A DNA stretch of 64,000 nucleotides, taken from contig NZ_NVQF01000002.1 in NCBI RefSeq assembly GCF_002592005.1, positions 1 through 64,000 of the forward strand. Reading direction: 5' to 3'. Below, piece after piece: positions 55,756 to 64,000 of this stretch. The notes beneath the pieces are model-generated. The model had not been told where the DNA came from. It was given only the letters and a program-made list of their open reading frames with translations, and did not search any database. The translations under genes and the position numbers were made by a program. The stretch comes from Mycolicibacterium palauense. GTDB taxonomy: Bacteria > Actinomycetota > Actinomycetes > Mycobacteriales > Mycobacteriaceae. Within the stretch, counting starts at the first letter, position 1. Every line of letters starts with the position of its first letter.

Positions 55756-57200
55756 CCGATTCCACGACCGATCACATGGCAACCACCTCCGCTCCCCGCA
55801 GCAGCCGCCGGCGCGGGCTGCTGATCACCGCCGTCGTCGTGCTGGTGGTGGCGCTGGCGGTCGGCCTGTTCGTGCTGTGGCCGGGCCGATCGACCTACAA
55901 GGTCGTCGGGCTGTTCTCCTCGGCGGTGGGTCTGTATCCGGCCGACGAGGTGCGGGTGCTGGGCGTGCCCGTCGGCAGGGTCGACGCGATCGAACCGCGC
56001 GCCGGCGACGTCAAGATCACCATGTCGATCGACAACGGTGTGAGGGTGCCCGCCGACGCCAAGGCGATCATCATCTCGCCGAACCTGGTGGCGGCCCGGT
56101 TCATCCAGCTCACCCCCGCCTACGACGACGCCAAGGGCGGGCCGCTGCTGGCCGACGGCGCCGTCATCGGCGATGACCGCACGGCAGTGCCGGTGGAGTG
56201 GGACGAGGTCAAGGAGGAACTGACCAAACTGTCCGAGACACTCGGACCCGAACAGGGCGGTCTGCAGGGCCCGCTGTCGACCTTCGTCGACCAGGCGGCC
56301 ACCACGTTCGACGGCAACGGCGACTCGTTCCGAAACGCCCTGCGCGAGCTGTCGCAGACCGCGGGCCGGCTCGGGGACTCCCGCACCGATCTGTTCGGCA
56401 CGGTGCGCAACCTGCAGGTGCTCATCGACGCGCTGTCGAACAGCAACGAGCAGATCGTCCAGTTCACCAGCCACGTCGCCTCGGTGTCACAGGTGCTGGC
56501 CGACAGCACGGTCGGCCTCGACAACACCCTCGACACCCTGAACACGGCGCTCGCCGACGTGCGCGGACTGCTCGACGACAACAACGACGCGCTCATTGGG
56601 ACCGTCGACAAACTGACGCGATTCACCAAGCTGCTCTCCGACCAGCACGACGACATCGAACAGGTCCTGCACGTCACCCCGAACGGTCTGGCGAACTTCT
56701 ACAACATCTACGAGCCCGCGCAGGGCACCGTCGCCGGGGTGCTCTCCCTGCCGAACTTCGCCAACCCCGTGCAGTTCATCTGCGGCGGCACCTTCGATAT
56801 CGGGGCCAACCCGGACAACTACAAGCGCGCCGAGATCTGCCGCGAGCGGATGGGGCCGGTGATGCGCCGGATCACCATGAACTACCCGCCGGTGCTGTTC
56901 CACCCGATCAACAGCATCCTGGCCTACAAGGGACAGATCCAGTACGACACCCCGGCGACCGAGGCCAAGGCCAAGACCCCGCTGCCCTATCTGCAGTGGC
57001 AGCCCGCCCCGGGCGCCAACCCGCCGGTGGTCCCGCCGGGCACCGACTGGAACGACATCTTCCTGCCGCCGCCGCCGGTGCAGGGCCAGGTTTCGCCGGG
57101 CCCGCCCCAGTTGCCGCCGGGTGGGGGCCCGCCGCCGGGACCCGCGCCGGCACCCGCGCCGGCACCCGCCCCGGCACCGGCCACCGGAGGCGGCCGATGA
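55752..57200 (+). CDS. mce4D: Mce4D subunit
   Basis: A 482-residue subunit, about 30 longer than in M. tuberculosis. After the signal/anchor helix (about 23-43) comes the MCE domain (GLYPADEVRVLGVPVGRVDAIE), a coiled coil, then FDIGANPDNYKRAEICRERM, and a C-terminal Pro/Ala/Gly tail (about 420-482) with PAPAPAP runs. Such tails probably extend in the cell wall. ATGA overlap with mce4C and ATGA overlap with mce4E. Confidence 0.95.
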   Translation: MTDSTTDHMATTSAPRSSRRRGLLITAVVVLVVALAVGLFVLWPGRSTYKVVGLFSSAVGLYPADEVRVLGVPVGRVDAIEPRAGDVKITMSIDNGVRVPADAKAIIISPNLVAARFIQLTPAYDDAKGGPLLADGAVIGDDRTAVPVEWDEVKEELTKLSETLGPEQGGLQGPLSTFVDQAATTFDGNGDSFRNALRELSQTAGRLGDSRTDLFGTVRNLQVLIDALSNSNEQIVQFTSHVASVSQVLADSTVGLDNTLDTLNTALADVRGLLDDNNDALIGTVDKLTRFTKLLSDQHDDIEQVLHVTPNGLANFYNIYEPAQGTVAGVLSLPNFANPVQFICGGTFDIGANPDNYKRAEICRERMGPVMRRITMNYPPVLFHPINSILAYKGQIQYDTPATEAKAKTPLPYLQWQPAPGANPPVVPPGTDWNDIFLPPPPVQGQVSPGPPQLPPGGGPPPGPAPAPAPAPAPAPATGGGR

Positions 57201-58384
57201 GACCGATCACGGCGTTGGCCCGCACCGCGCGGCGGGCCACGGCCCTCGCGTCGGGCGCGGCGCTGCTGGCCGGCTGCTCGTTCGGCGGCCTGAACTCACT
57301 GGACATGCCGGGTACCAGGGGGCACGGGCCGGGGTCCTACACCGTCACCGTCGCACTGCCCGATGTCGCGACGCTGCCGCAGAATTCACCGGTCATGGTC
57401 GATGACGTGACCGTCGGCTCGGTGTCCGGGATCGACGCCGTGCAGCGGCCCGACGGCACCTTCTACGCCGCGGCGCAGCTCTCGCTGGACTCCAACGTGC
57501 ACCTGCCGGCCAACGCCACCGCCCGGGTCGCGCAGACCTCGCTGCTGGGTTCCCAGCACGTCGAGCTTGCCGCCCCCACCGGCCAGCCGCCGGTGGGCGC
57601 CCTGCGCGACGGGTCGAACATCCCGGAGTCCCACGCCGGCAGGTATCCGACCACCGAGGAGGTGCTCTCGTCGCTGGGCGTGGTGGTCAACAAGGGCAAT
57701 CTGGGTGCGCTGCAGGACATCACCGACGAGCTGTACACCGCGGTGGCGGGGCGCGCCGAGGCCTTCACCGACCTGGTGCCCCGGCTGGCCGAGCTGACCG
57801 ACTCGCTGGCCCGTCAGACCGAGGACATCATTACCGCCACCGAGGGGCTGGACCGGTTCGCCGCGCTGCTGGCGGCCAACAAGGACAGCCTGGGGCGCAC
57901 GCTGGACACCCTGCCCAACGCGCTGCGGGTGCTCAACGAGAACCGCACCAACATCGTCGACGCCTTCGCGGCCCTGCGGTCCTTCGCCACCGTGGCCGCC
58001 GACATCCTGGCCAAGACCAAGGACGATTTCGCCGCCGACCTCAAGGACCTCTACCCGGCGATCAAGGCGCTCAACGACAACGCCGACGTCTTCATCAAGG
58101 ACCTCGAGTTCCTGCCGACGTTCCCGTTCCACTACAAGTATCTGCGCCAGGCCGTCCGCGGCGACTACCTCAACGTGTTCGTCACCTTCGACCTGACCGT
58201 CCGGCGCCTCGGTGAGTCGGTCTTCACGACCAACAACGCCCTGGACCCGAACATGAAGCACATGAGCGAGATCCTCAACCCGCCCGACTTCGTCACCGGG
58301 CAGATGGCCAACCTGTCCGGTCAGGCGGCCGATCCGTTCAAGATCCCGCCGGGCACCGCGACCCAACACGGGGAGGGGGGCTGA
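57197..58384 (+). CDS. mce4E: Mce4E lipoprotein subunit (LprN)
   Basis: A 395-residue subunit with a lipobox LLAGC (Cys27), so it is lipid-anchored. MCE domain LPQNSPVMVDDVTVGSVSGI (about 56-75), then coiled coil, then an FPFHYKYLRQAVRGDYLN region typical of the E subunits. ATG 57197 overlaps mce4D by four bases; its stop overlaps the mce4F ATG by one base. Confidence 0.95.
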   Translation: MRPITALARTARRATALASGAALLAGCSFGGLNSLDMPGTRGHGPGSYTVTVALPDVATLPQNSPVMVDDVTVGSVSGIDAVQRPDGTFYAAAQLSLDSNVHLPANATARVAQTSLLGSQHVELAAPTGQPPVGALRDGSNIPESHAGRYPTTEEVLSSLGVVVNKGNLGALQDITDELYTAVAGRAEAFTDLVPRLAELTDSLARQTEDIITATEGLDRFAALLAANKDSLGRTLDTLPNALRVLNENRTNIVDAFAALRSFATVAADILAKTKDDFAADLKDLYPAIKALNDNADVFIKDLEFLPTFPFHYKYLRQAVRGDYLNVFVTFDLTVRRLGESVFTTNNALDPNMKHMSEILNPPDFVTGQMANLSGQAADPFKIPPGTATQHGEGG

Positions 58385-60093
58385 TGCTCGACAGGCTGTC
58401 CCGGATTCAGCTCGGGATCTTCTCGGTGATCACCGTGCTCAGCGTCGGTGCCATCGCCCTGTTCTACCTGCACGTGCCCGCCCAGCTGGGGCTGGGCTCC
58501 TACCAGGTTCAGGCCGACTTCGCCGCTGCCGGCGGCCTGTACGAGAACGCGAACGTGACCTACCGCGGCGTGACCGTCGGGCGCGTCGAGTCGGTCGATC
58601 TGAGCCACGACGGCGTGGTGGCGCACATGCGGCTCAACAGCAACACCCCGGTGCCCGACAACGTCAGCGCCACCGTCAAGAGTGTCTCGGCGGTCGGCGA
58701 GCAGTACGTCGACCTGGTGCCCCCGGCCGACGCGTCGACGTCGATGCTGGACAACGGTGCGGTGATCCCGCAGAGCCGCACGGCGATCGGTCAGGACGTC
58801 GCCGGACTGCTCAAACAGGCCGACCGGCTGGTCAGCAGCATCAACAACGCCCGGCTGCAGGATCTGCTCAAGGAGACGTTCAAGGCATTCAGCGGATCCG
58901 GTCCCGAGCTGGCCCGGCTGATCCAGTCGGCCCGGCTGCTGGTCGACGCGGCCAACAACGACTACCCCCAGACCGCGGCGTTGATCGACCAGGCGGGCCC
59001 GTTCCTGGAGGCGCAGATCCGCAGCGGCGACAACATCCGGTCGCTGGCCGACGGGCTGGCCCGCCTCACCACCGAGGTGAACGGGGCCGACCCCCAGGTG
59101 CGCACCCTGCTTGCCACCGCCCCCGGCAGCGCCGACGCGGCCAACACGGCGTTCAGCGGCATCCGGCCCAATTTCCCGATGCTGGCGGCGAACCTGGCCA
59201 ACCTGGGCCGGATCGGGGTCATCTACCACAAGTCGCTCGAACAGGCGCTGGTGATCTTCCCGGCCCTGATCGCCGCGCTGACGACGGTGGCCGGCGGCGT
59301 ACCCACCGACGAGGGCGGCAAGCTGGACTTCAAGATCGACCTGGGTGATCCTCCGCCGTGCTCGGTCGGCTTCATCCCGGCCACCCAGATCCGCTCGCCC
59401 GCCGACGAGACGGTGCGCAACCTGCCCACCGATCTGTACTGCAAGGCCGCCCAGAACGACCCGACGGCGGTGCGCGGGGCGCGCAACTACCCGTGCCAGG
59501 AGTTCCCCGGCAAGCGGGCGCCCACGGTGCAGCTGTGTCGCGACCCCAAGGGCTTCGTTCCGATCGGCAGCAACCCGTGGCGCGGCCCGCCGGTGCCGTA
59601 CGGCACGCCGGTCGAGGACGGTCGCAACATCCTGCCGCCCAACAAGTTCCCGAACATCCCGCCGAACGCCGACTACGACCCGGGTCCGCCGGTGGCGCAG
59701 CTGCCCCCGGGTGTCCCGCCCGCCGTGGGGCCCGCGCCCAACGCGCCGTTCCCGCTGCCGGTGCCGCCGAACGACAACGGCGCCCCGCCGCCGTGGCCGT
59801 ACTTCCCGCCGCAGGACCACTACGCCCCGCCGTATGCGCGCCAGGGCCCGCCGCCCGGCGCCCCGGCACCGGCCCCGCCGCCGCCCGCCCCGGCCGCACC
59901 TGCTCCCGACGGGTCGCCGCTGCCGGCCGAGGCGCCCCTGCCGCAGGCCAGCGGGGCCGCCTACGGTACGTACGATGAGAACGGGGTCTTCGTGGACCCG
60001 GCCGGCGGTACCGGCGTCTTCGCCGGGGGGAACGCCGAACAGTCGCCGGCCGAGAATTGGGTGGATCTGATGCTCAGTCCGAGGCAGGCGTAA
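58384..60093 (+). CDS. mce4F: Mce4F subunit
   Basis: A 569-residue subunit. Helix (about 11-33), MCE domain GLYENANVTYRGVTVGRVESV (about 53-73), coiled coil, a Cys-containing middle part (SCS-like PPPCSVGF near 320), then a long Pro/Ala-rich C-terminal tail from about 420 to 540 before a short final element. The length and tail are typical of F subunits. Its stop overlaps the start of mas4A by one base. Confidence 0.95.
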   Translation: MLDRLSRIQLGIFSVITVLSVGAIALFYLHVPAQLGLGSYQVQADFAAAGGLYENANVTYRGVTVGRVESVDLSHDGVVAHMRLNSNTPVPDNVSATVKSVSAVGEQYVDLVPPADASTSMLDNGAVIPQSRTAIGQDVAGLLKQADRLVSSINNARLQDLLKETFKAFSGSGPELARLIQSARLLVDAANNDYPQTAALIDQAGPFLEAQIRSGDNIRSLADGLARLTTEVNGADPQVRTLLATAPGSADAANTAFSGIRPNFPMLAANLANLGRIGVIYHKSLEQALVIFPALIAALTTVAGGVPTDEGGKLDFKIDLGDPPPCSVGFIPATQIRSPADETVRNLPTDLYCKAAQNDPTAVRGARNYPCQEFPGKRAPTVQLCRDPKGFVPIGSNPWRGPPVPYGTPVEDGRNILPPNKFPNIPPNADYDPGPPVAQLPPGVPPAVGPAPNAPFPLPVPPNDNGAPPPWPYFPPQDHYAPPYARQGPPPGAPAPAPPPPAPAAPAPDGSPLPAEAPLPQASGAAYGTYDENGVFVDPAGGTGVFAGGNAEQSPAENWVDLMLSPRQA

Positions 60094-60833
60094 TGGCTGA
60101 CACTTCCGCTTCGACGCCGGATGAGGCGACGAAGCCGAGGCGTCGTCGCGCGTCCCGGGCGGCCGGCCCGGCCGGCAGCCCCGCGGTGACGGTGGCCCAC
60201 CCCACCGGAAGCGCCGCAGACCCGGGAGGCGCCGAACGCGCCGGCGGCGTGGCGACGCTGACCAAGCCGCCCGTCGTCCCGCCGCCGACGGGTGTCGCGC
60301 CCCCGCCCCGGCGCCGGCCGAACCGGCGTCGCGTCGGCTGGATCGCCGCGGCCGCGGTGGTGGTGCTGGCCGCGCTGCTGGGCTCGGGCGTGTGGGTGCT
60401 GGCCGACCAGCAGCGCACCGCCGACGCCGCCGCCGCGCGCGAACAGCGGTTCGTCGACACCGCGACGCAGACCGTCGTCAACATGTTCAGCTACACCCAG
60501 GACAACATCAACGACAGCGTGAACCGCTTCGTCGAGGGCACCAGCGGGCCGCTGCGCGACATGCTCAGCCAGAACAACAACGTGGAGAACCTCAAGGCCA
60601 TCTTCCGCGACACCAACGCCAGTTCGGAGGCCGTCGTCAACGGGGCGGCCCTGGAGGGCATCGACGAGATCAGCGACAACGGTTCGGTGCTGGTTGCGGT
60701 CCGTGTGACCGTCACCGACATCGACGGGGTCAACAAGCCGTCGCAGCCCTATCGGCTACGGGTGATCGTGCACGAGGACGACAACGGCCGGATGACCGGC
60801 TACGACCTGAAGTACCCGGACGGGGGGAACTGA
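60093..60833 (+). CDS. mas4A: Mce-associated membrane protein Mas4A
   Basis: A 246-residue protein: basic cytosolic N-terminus with Ala/Pro stretches (1-85), one membrane helix (about 87-107), and an extracytoplasmic domain of about 135 residues resembling the Mce-associated (Mam/Mas) beta-cone domain. It likely stabilises the transporter. TAATG overlap with mce4F. The next gene begins at the overlapping stop. Confidence 0.9.
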   Translation: MADTSASTPDEATKPRRRRASRAAGPAGSPAVTVAHPTGSAADPGGAERAGGVATLTKPPVVPPPTGVAPPPRRRPNRRRVGWIAAAAVVVLAALLGSGVWVLADQQRTADAAAAREQRFVDTATQTVVNMFSYTQDNINDSVNRFVEGTSGPLRDMLSQNNNVENLKAIFRDTNASSEAVVNGAALEGIDEISDNGSVLVAVRVTVTDIDGVNKPSQPYRLRVIVHEDDNGRMTGYDLKYPDGGN

Positions 60834-61327
60834 TGCGGCGGCTGACCACCGTGCTGGCGGGTCTGCTCGTCGGGCTTTCCGTCGTGGGCATCGTGGGGCT
60901 GGCCGGCGCGGGCGGCTGGCTGTACTGGGACCGGGTGCAGCAGAGGGCCGAGCAGGCCACCCGCGCCGAGCTGGCGCCGCTGGCCCGTGAGCAGCTGCCC
61001 AAGGTGTTCGGCTACGACTACCAGACCGTCGAGCGCAGCATCACCGAGGCGTCCACGCTGCTGACCCCGCGGTTCCGCAGGGAGTTCGAGGACCAGGCCA
61101 ACAAGCAGATCATCCCGGAGGCGCGCGAACGGCACGTGATCAGCCAGCCCAATGTGGTGGGGGTGGGAGTCCTGGAGGCGCTGCGCAATTCGGGCTCGGT
61201 GATGGTGTACCTGAACCAGACCGTGACCGACAAGTCCGAGCAGCCCACCTACGTGGGCAGCCGGTTGCGCGTCGAATACCAGAAGGTCGACGGCCGGTGG
61301 CTGATCGACGGGATCGACCCGATCTAG
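60833..61327 (+). CDS. mas4B: Mce-associated protein Mas4B
   Basis: A 164-residue protein with one N-terminal helix (about 5-28) and a Mam-like domain, homologous in plan to Mas4A but smaller. It ends the mce4 operon, 7 bases before the convergent otsA stop. TGATG overlap with mas4A. Confidence 0.88.
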   Translation: MRRLTTVLAGLLVGLSVVGIVGLAGAGGWLYWDRVQQRAEQATRAELAPLAREQLPKVFGYDYQTVERSITEASTLLTPRFRREFEDQANKQIIPEARERHVISQPNVVGVGVLEALRNSGSVMVYLNQTVTDKSEQPTYVGSRLRVEYQKVDGRWLIDGIDPI

Positions 61328-61334
61328 CTGCCGT

Positions 61335-62822
61335 TCAGGAGGACGGGGCGCCGGGATCGGTCCCGGTGGGCCGGCCGGTGAGCGCGTTGAGGAACGAACG
61401 GGCCCACCGGTCGACGTCGTGGGCCAGCACCTGGCGGCGCAGCGCCCGCATCCGGCGGCGGCCCTCCTCGGGCTCCTGGTTGATCGCGGCCTCGATGGCG
61501 TCCTTGACGCCGTCGAGATCGTGCGGGTTGACCAGGTATGCCTGGCGCAGTTCGGCGGATGCGCCGGTGAATTCGCTGAGCACCAGCGCGCCGCCCAGGT
61601 CGCTGCGGCAGGCCACGTACTCCTTGGCGACCAGGTTCATCCCGTCGCGCAGCGGGGTGACCAGCATGACGTCGGCGGCGACGAAGAACGCGATCAGCTC
61701 GTCACGCGGCACCGGCCGGTGCAGGTACTGCACGGCGGGGCGGCCGACATCGCCGTATTCGCCGTTGATGTGCCCGACCTGGCGTTCGATGTCCTCGCGC
61801 AGCGCCCGGTAGCTCTCCACCCGTTCGCGGCTGGGGGTGGCGAGCTGCACCAGCACGGTGTCCTCGCTCTTGACCCGCCCCTCCTCCAGCAGCTCGGCGA
61901 AGGCCTTGAGCCGTACGTCGATGCCCTTGGTGTAGTCCAGCCTGTCCACACCGAGCAGGATCTTGCGCGGGTTGCCCAGTTCCGCGCGGATCTCGCGGGC
62001 CCGGCGCCGCACGTCGCGGTTGCGCGCCTTGTGGTCCAGATCCGCGGAATCGATGGAGATCGGGAAGGCGCCCACCTTGACCGTCCGGAAACCGAACTGG
62101 ACCTCGCCGAAGCGTGAACGCACCCCGATGGAGGCCCGCGAGGTGTTCGCACCGATCAGGCGGCGGGCCAGGACCAGGAAGTTCTGCGCGCCGCCGGGCA
62201 GGTGGAAGCCGACCAGGTCGGCGCCCAGCAGGCCCTCGGTGATCTCCGTTCGCCACGGCATCTGCATGAACAGTTCCACCGGTGGGAACGGGATGTGCAG
62301 GAAGAAGCCGATCGTCAGGTCGGGACGCAGCATCCGCAGCATCTTCGGCACCAGCTGCAGCTGGTAGTCCTGGACCCACACCGTGGCGTTGGGGGCCGCG
62401 GCCTGGGCGGTGACCTCGGCGAATCGGCGGTTCACCTCGACATAGCGGTCCCACCAGCTGCGGTGGTAGAGCGGTTTGACGATGACGTCGTGATACAGCG
62501 GCCACAGCGTGCCGTTGGAGAAGCCCTCGTAGTATTCGGCGACGTCGTCGCTGCTGAGCTTCACCGGGAACAGTTGCATGCCCTCGGCGTCCAGCGGCTC
62601 GACGTCGCCGCTGGTGTCCTCGTCGATGATGCCGGGCCAGCCGATCCAGGCGCCCCGGCGGCGGCGCAGCAGCGGTTCCAGCGCGGTGACCAGTCCACCC
62701 GGGCTGCGTTTCCACGTCACGGATCCGTCGGGGTGCCGCTCCATGTCGATCGGCAGCCGATTGGCCACGACCACGAAGTCAGAGCCCCCGGAGCGGACCT
62801 CTTCGCCCTCCCCGGGAACCAC
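61335..62822 (-). CDS. otsA: Trehalose-6-phosphate synthase
   Basis: A 495-residue GT20 enzyme (500 in M. tuberculosis), making trehalose-6-phosphate from UDP-/ADP-glucose and glucose-6-phosphate. Clear motifs: VVVANRLPI (about 17-25), [23 protein letters not shown] (about 137-146), [28 protein letters not shown] (about 270-283) and [17 protein letters not shown] 62822 directly follows the stop of the 54-residue gene (no spacer), suggesting termination-reinitiation; a later start is possible, since about 15 N-terminal residues are not conserved. Confidence 0.95.
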   Translation of the reverse strand: MVPGEGEEVRSGGSDFVVVANRLPIDMERHPDGSVTWKRSPGGLVTALEPLLRRRRGAWIGWPGIIDEDTSGDVEPLDAEGMQLFPVKLSSDDVAEYYEGFSNGTLWPLYHDVIVKPLYHRSWWDRYVEVNRRFAEVTAQAAAPNATVWVQDYQLQLVPKMLRMLRPDLTIGFFLHIPFPPVELFMQMPWRTEITEGLLGADLVGFHLPGGAQNFLVLARRLIGANTSRASIGVRSRFGEVQFGFRTVKVGAFPISIDSADLDHKARNRDVRRRAREIRAELGNPRKILLGVDRLDYTKGIDVRLKAFAELLEEGRVKSEDTVLVQLATPSRERVESYRALREDIERQVGHINGEYGDVGRPAVQYLHRPVPRDELIAFFVAADVMLVTPLRDGMNLVAKEYVACRSDLGGALVLSEFTGASAELRQAYLVNPHDLDGVKDAIEAAINQEPEEGRRRMRALRRQVLAHDVDRWARSFLNALTGRPTGTDPGAPSS

Positions 62823-62987
62823 CTACGCCTCGTTTTTCGACGGCGCGATACCGAGCATCGACAGGAACACCCGGCACTCGTCGGCGTCGTTGGCGTACGC
62901 CGCTACGACGCGGCGCGCCTGGCTGGCGGTGCTGTCGGCCAACGGTTCGACTTCGCCGAGATCGGCGGGATCAGATTTTGCAGGCAT
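62823..62987 (-). CDS. 54-residue conserved protein upstream of otsA, Rv3489-like
   Basis: A very small acidic protein beginning MPAKSDPADLGEVEPL and ending in LGIAPSKNEA. The same-length gene stands before otsA in M. tuberculosis (Rv3489), which argues that it is real. ATG 62987; the stop TAG abuts the otsA GTG exactly. No clear ribosome-binding site precedes its ATG. Function unknown; coupling suggests control of OtsA translation or a partner protein. Confidence 0.78.
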   Translation of the reverse strand: MPAKSDPADLGEVEPLADSTASQARRVVAAYANDADECRVFLSMLGIAPSKNEA

Positions 62988-63169
62988 GGTTCAACAATAT
63001 GCGAAGACCGCGGTGTTCCGGACCGTGCCGGCGGGCCGGGCCGCTGGGCAGGGGGTGGATCGGGCCCGAATCGGACGGGGTTCGGGCCCGGGTCAACCAC
63101 GGCAAAACCGGCCGGGTGCCGCGGCGGCGCCCGGCCGGTCGGGCCCTGGTCAGGACCCCCGGGGATGAG

Positions 63170-63505
63170 CTACGGCGTGACGGTCGGCGCCATGTAGCCG
63201 CCGCCGGTTTCATCGGCGCTGTCCGGGGTGCACACGGTGCCTCCGACGGTGTCGTCGCAGGGCGGGGTGGACTCCTGGGTCACTTCCGGGGTGGTGCGCG
63301 GTGCCGTCGGCCAGTTGCCGCCCGGAACGTTCGGTGCCAGTTCCGGCACGCAGTTGGCGATGAAGGCGTCCTCACGCTCGCCGAGAGGGCACGCACTATC
63401 GGGATCGGCCGTGGCCGCGGAAATGGCGAACGGGGTCGCGGCTAAGGCAATGGTGAACCCTCCCGCGGCGAGCAGTCGACGTACGGGCGTGGTCAGTGTG
63501 GCCAT
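63170..63505 (-). CDS. Small secreted protein, unknown function
   Basis: A 111-residue protein: signal peptide (about 1-33, ending in ATADP), then four cysteines in the mature part (SACPLGE, ANCVPEL, PPCDDTV, TVCTPDS) that likely form two disulfides, and a Pro/Thr-rich tail. ATG 63505 has GGAGAAAG upstream; the longer frame upstream is implausible as coding. It lies 182 bases from the 54-residue gene and is divergent from the crotonase gene. No family named. Confidence 0.75.
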   Translation of the reverse strand: MATLTTPVRRLLAAGGFTIALAATPFAISAATADPDSACPLGEREDAFIANCVPELAPNVPGGNWPTAPRTTPEVTQESTPPCDDTVGGTVCTPDSADETGGGYMAPTVTP

Positions 63506-63684
63506 CGTCAGGCTTTCTCCTGGTCTGGAGTGGAAGTGTGAACCGATGCTGCACGGGCATCTTATTAAGGCGGCGACGTTCGCGCACTGGATGTGGCCAA
63601 CTGCCTGCTGATAGCGGGCTCCCACCGGCGGTGCCGGCGAACCCCTGAACGTGACACCGATACCCTCAGATGTAATGTGTGCAC

Positions 63685-64000
63685 ATGGCCAAGCCTGACT
63701 ATGCGGACACCGTGGCGGACGCCTCCGGCGCCCCGGAGTTCGTGACGTACGAAACCCTTGACGAGGGCCGCATCGCCCGCATCTCGCTCAATCGGCCGGC
63801 CGAGCACAACGCGCAGAACCGGACGCTGCTGGTGCAGCTCGACAACGCGCTGCGCCGCGCCGAGGCCGACGACACCGTCCGGGTCATCATCCTGGCGGCC
63901 GTCGGCAAGAACTTCTCGGCCGGGCACGATCTGGGTTCGGAGGCGGCGATCGCCGAACGCACTCCCGGGCCGGGTCTGCATCCCAGCTTCACCATCGACG
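63685..64000 (+). CDS. Enoyl-CoA hydratase/isomerase family protein, 3' end beyond the window
   Basis: The first 105 residues of a crotonase-fold protein are visible. RISLNRPAEHNAQNRTLLVQL and KNFSAGHDLGSEAAI hold the first conserved block and the oxyanion-type SAGHDLG. ATG 63685 gives a short leader peptide before the fold. The catalytic residues lie beyond the window edge, so the exact reaction cannot be told. Confidence 0.85.
   Translation, partial: MAKPDYADTVADASGAPEFVTYETLDEGRIARISLNRPAEHNAQNRTLLVQLDNALRRAEADDTVRVIILAAVGKNFSAGHDLGSEAAIAERTPGPGLHPSFTID

Overview
The window is a high-GC actinobacterial chromosome segment, almost certainly from an environmental Mycolicibacterium/Mycobacterium. 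Gene content and order closely follow the M. tuberculosis cholesterol-catabolism locus (roughly Rv3489 to Rv3538, in inverted orientation). It contains a complete mce4 steroid-import operon and nine operator-like sites matching the KstR consensus (TnnAAC-nn-GTTnnA type). No tRNA, rRNA, CRISPR array, transposase or integrase was seen. Locus names from M. tuberculosis are assigned from recalled family knowledge and synteny, not from a search.

Layout. (1) 1-5.9 kb, accessory region: the end of a membrane-anchored protein gene, then a 3.7-kb gene for an exported protein with a Thr/Asp low-complexity stalk and about 45 repeats of roughly 19 residues. A diverged 93-bp copy of the end of the first gene follows it, so the repeat-protein gene sits between two copies of that tail. 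An MPT63-like secreted protein with a Pro/Gly/Thr repeat tail comes next. (2) 5.9-11.4 kb: steroid ring degradation, with a MaoC-type hydratase and kstD on the minus strand, divergent from hsaE-hsaG-hsaF. (3) 11.5-20 kb: an alpha/beta hydrolase, a RecQ-like helicase with a phosphoribosyltransferase-like tail, a DUF2237 protein, an IclR-family regulator, and the KstR-box operon of Rv3531c/Rv3530c/Rv3529c type. (4) 20-34.8 kb: kshA with a His-rich companion, a lipoprotein, two LLM flavin/F420 oxidoreductases, ltp3/ltp4/DUF35, an acetoacetate-decarboxylase-like protein, cyp142, an Rv3517-like protein, echA19, fadD19 and a nitronate-monooxygenase-like flavoprotein.

(5) 34.8-43.6 kb: two unrelated alpha/beta hydrolases, a lipid-assembly group (PlsC-type acyltransferase, acyl-CoA synthetase, divergent WS/DGAT-like gene with a CRP-like site) and ilvX. 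(6) 43.6-50.6 kb: an extra KstD-family flavoprotein, fadD17, fadE27 and fadE26 on the minus strand, divergent from fdxD and hsd4A. (7) 50.6-61.3 kb: the mce4 operon yrbE4A-yrbE4B-mce4A-F-mas4A-mas4B, nearly all genes overlapping by 1-4 nt. (8) 61.3-64 kb: convergent otsA with its 54-residue upstream gene, a small secreted protein and the start of a crotonase gene.

Together the genes describe sterol import (Mce4), side-chain activation and beta-oxidation (CYP142, FadD19, FadD17, FadE26/27, EchA19, MaoC hydratase, Hsd4A, Ltp3/4), ring opening (KstD, KshA) and breakdown of the last ring fragment to propionyl-CoA and pyruvate (HsaE/F/G). The parts that look least described are the repeat-rich exported protein and its flanking duplication, an apparent CTG start in mce4C, an 18-bp palindrome beside the IclR/KstR promoter, a His-rich KshA companion, and the same GSRA-type tetrapeptide repeat in two unrelated proteins.
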